The notes under the pieces: model-generated
The model's database searches: none
The model's input: the letters and a program-made list of their open reading frames with translations, nothing else
What the model was told of the DNA's origin: nothing
Made by a program: the position numbers and the translations under genes
Shown: positions 1-64,000 of the stretch, one piece after another
Layout of the letters: each line of letters starts with the position of its first letter
How positions within the stretch are numbered: position 1 is the stretch's first letter
Assembly: GCA_027257055.1 (NCBI GenBank)
Contig: JAPVLO010000233.1
Location: forward strand, 434,001 to 498,000
DNA: 64,000 nt
DNA from: Cephalopachus bancanus
Lineage: Eukaryota; Chordata; Mammalia; Primates; Tarsiidae
Reading direction: 5' to 3'

Positions 1-62465
<62,465 letters not shown>

Positions 62466-62580
62466 TCACGCTGTACTGAAAAGACATATACCTGAATTTC
62501 AAAGACTCATACATGTACATGAGAACCTAAATACCAGTGCCATACTAAAATGTTCATGCTGTTAATTTCAAGAAATGGAG

Positions 62581-62875
62581 GCTGGGCATGGTGGCTCATG
62601 ACTGTAATCCCAATACTCCTGGAGGCCAAGGCAGGAGGATTGCTTGAGCCAGGAGTTTGAGACCAGCCTGGGCAACATAGGGAGACCTTGTCTCTACAGA
62701 AAAAAAAAAATAGCTGGGTGTGGTGGTGCTCGCCTGTAGTCCTAGGTAAATGGAAGGCTGAGGTGGGAGGATCGCCTGAGGCCAGGAGGTTGAGGCTGTG
62801 ATAAGAGGTGATAGTGCCACTGTACTCTAGCCTGGGCAACAGAATGAGACCTTGACTCAAAAGAAAAAATAAAAA
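62581..62875 (+). mobile_element. Alu, full length, older
   Basis: GGCTGGGCATGGTGGCTCAT start, AluJ-like, ends CCTTGACTCAAAAG. Confidence 0.9.
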
Positions 62876-62942
62876 AAAGAAAATTCTGCAAGAACAAGCT
62901 TTGTCAGACCACTAGATGCTACTTAATTATTTATTCATTTGT

Positions 62943-63221
62943 TATTTTTTTGAGTTGGAGTCTCACTCTGTCACCCTGGCTGGAGTACAGTAGCACGCTC
63001 ATGGCCACCTCAGCATCGATCTCCTGGGCTCCGGCGATTCTTCCGCCTCAGCCTTCCAAGTAGCCAGAACTACAGGTGCATGCTACCATGCCCAGCTAAT
63101 TTTTTGATTTATTGTAGAGATGAGGTCTCGCCAAGTTGTCTCGAACCCGCGGACTCAGGTAATTCCCTCACCTCGGCTTCCCAAAGTGCTGGGATTACAG
63201 GCTTGAGCCACCGCTCCCAGC
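62943..63221 (-). mobile_element. Alu, small internal deletion
   Basis: GAGTTGGAGTCTCACTCTGT start; left arm lacks CCCAGGCGGG (CAAGTTGTCTCGAACCCGC). Confidence 0.92.
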
Positions 63222-63430
63222 TACTACCTATTTTAAGTCACTGGTCTGGTAAAATAACCGATAAACTGTTAACTGTGATTAAATTTTAGTCACAAAGAAA
63301 CTAAGGACTGATCACACACATTCTTTGTGATAGCTACACAGTATGCAGCTATTTGATAAAAGAAGCAATTGGAAAGGACACAAGAGATAGTATCTTGTGA
63401 AAATTCTTCTACATAAATAATCTATAAATG

Positions 63431-63470
63431 CATATATATATATATATATAACATACACATACACATACAC
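63431..63470 (+). repeat. (TA)n and (CATACA)n
   Basis: Ten TA units followed by CATACA repeats. Confidence 0.95.
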
Positions 63471-63686
63471 ATTTGCCATCCTTTACGATGGGGAAACTCA
63501 GAAATATAAAATTATTCACCTGTAAACCTTACAAGAAAGTCTTAATGTGTGATGTGTGCATAAGAATGGGTTTTAAAAAGTTGTGGCTGGTCAAAGAAAG
63601 CTACATATGAGAAATATCCTCCTTGACACAGTCTGGTTGACTAGTTAAGAACATGGGGCCTTAGAAGCTTATATATACACATACAT

Positions 63687-63688
<2 letters not shown>

Positions 63689-63733
<45 letters not shown>
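63689..63733 (+). repeat. (AC)n microsatellite
   Basis: About 22 AC units. Confidence 0.98.
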
Positions 63734-63734
<1 letters not shown>

Positions 63735-63935
63735 CTGGCTTTAGATTCCGGTCCTGTCACCTCCCAGCTGTTGATTTTGACCTCTCTAAACGTCATTCTC
63801 AGTATCTGTACATTGGGATAACAACAAAACCAATTCTTCGGTTATTGTGAGGGTTAAGTGAGATAATATGTGTAAAGCACTTAGCACAGGGCCTGACATA
63901 CACATAACTATTATTATCATTACTCTCATAATTAG
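63735..63935 (+). mobile_element. MIR SINE, well preserved
   Basis: TGTCACCTCCCAGCTG, TAAGTGAGATAATATGTGTA, AAGCACTTAGCACAGGGCCT: complete MIR order. Confidence 0.85.
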
Positions 63936-64000
63936 AAACTTAATAAAGGCTTGCTGAAATACAGCATGTCTTAGAGATCCATCTAGCAGATGCTAGAGAT

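Overview
The window is nuclear DNA from a primate. It carries one protein-coding gene, on the minus strand, spread over 23 short exons and packed with retroposons. Joined in order, the exons (62,246 down to 651) give 3,381 nt, or 1,127 uninterrupted codons with matching splice phases at every junction. I recognise the protein as the central part of FRY (Furry homolog), a roughly 3,000-residue HEAT/armadillo-like scaffold. It binds microtubules, activates NDR kinases (STK38/STK38L) and supports spindle and centrosome integrity. The wording of the serine-rich and NDR-side segments fits FRY rather than its paralogue FRYL. The first and last exons of the gene lie outside the window.

The repeats point to the lineage. 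There are close to 50 Alu (7SL) SINEs, but almost none look like human AluS/AluY. The common form reads GGCTCAGCCTGTAATCCC, has CTACAATAAAT in its middle linker and ends in GAGACTCCAACTC. The tRNA-Alu hybrids typical of galagos and lorises and the distinctive lemur Alu forms are absent. Four copies of a tiny (~65 bp) LTR-derived, poly(A)-tailed retroposon with target-site duplications match what the tarsier genome project described as TINEs. Together these suggest a tarsier. This is an inference, made without any database search.

Layout: exon-bearing blocks occur throughout (0.65-0.84, 4.6-6.4, 8.9-11.2, 15.2-24.9, 33.8-35.2, 44.8-58.3 and 62.2 kb). They are separated by introns holding the Alus, 5'-truncated lineage-specific L1s, one long old L1M, L2 and MIR fossils, LTR remnants, a mariner DNA transposon and a poly(A)-tailed processed pseudogene of unknown parent. 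The interval 35.2-44.8 kb is a single ~9.6 kb intron.

The observations most worth a second look are: the LTR-R mini-retroposons; three places where two Alus entered the same target site one after another; a ~266 bp inverted duplication at 13.4-14.2 kb; a ~310 bp direct duplication flanking an in-frame-skippable FRY exon; and a young Alu subfamily marked by a 5-bp deletion. No bacterial-type systems, CRISPR arrays, tRNA or rRNA genes were seen.
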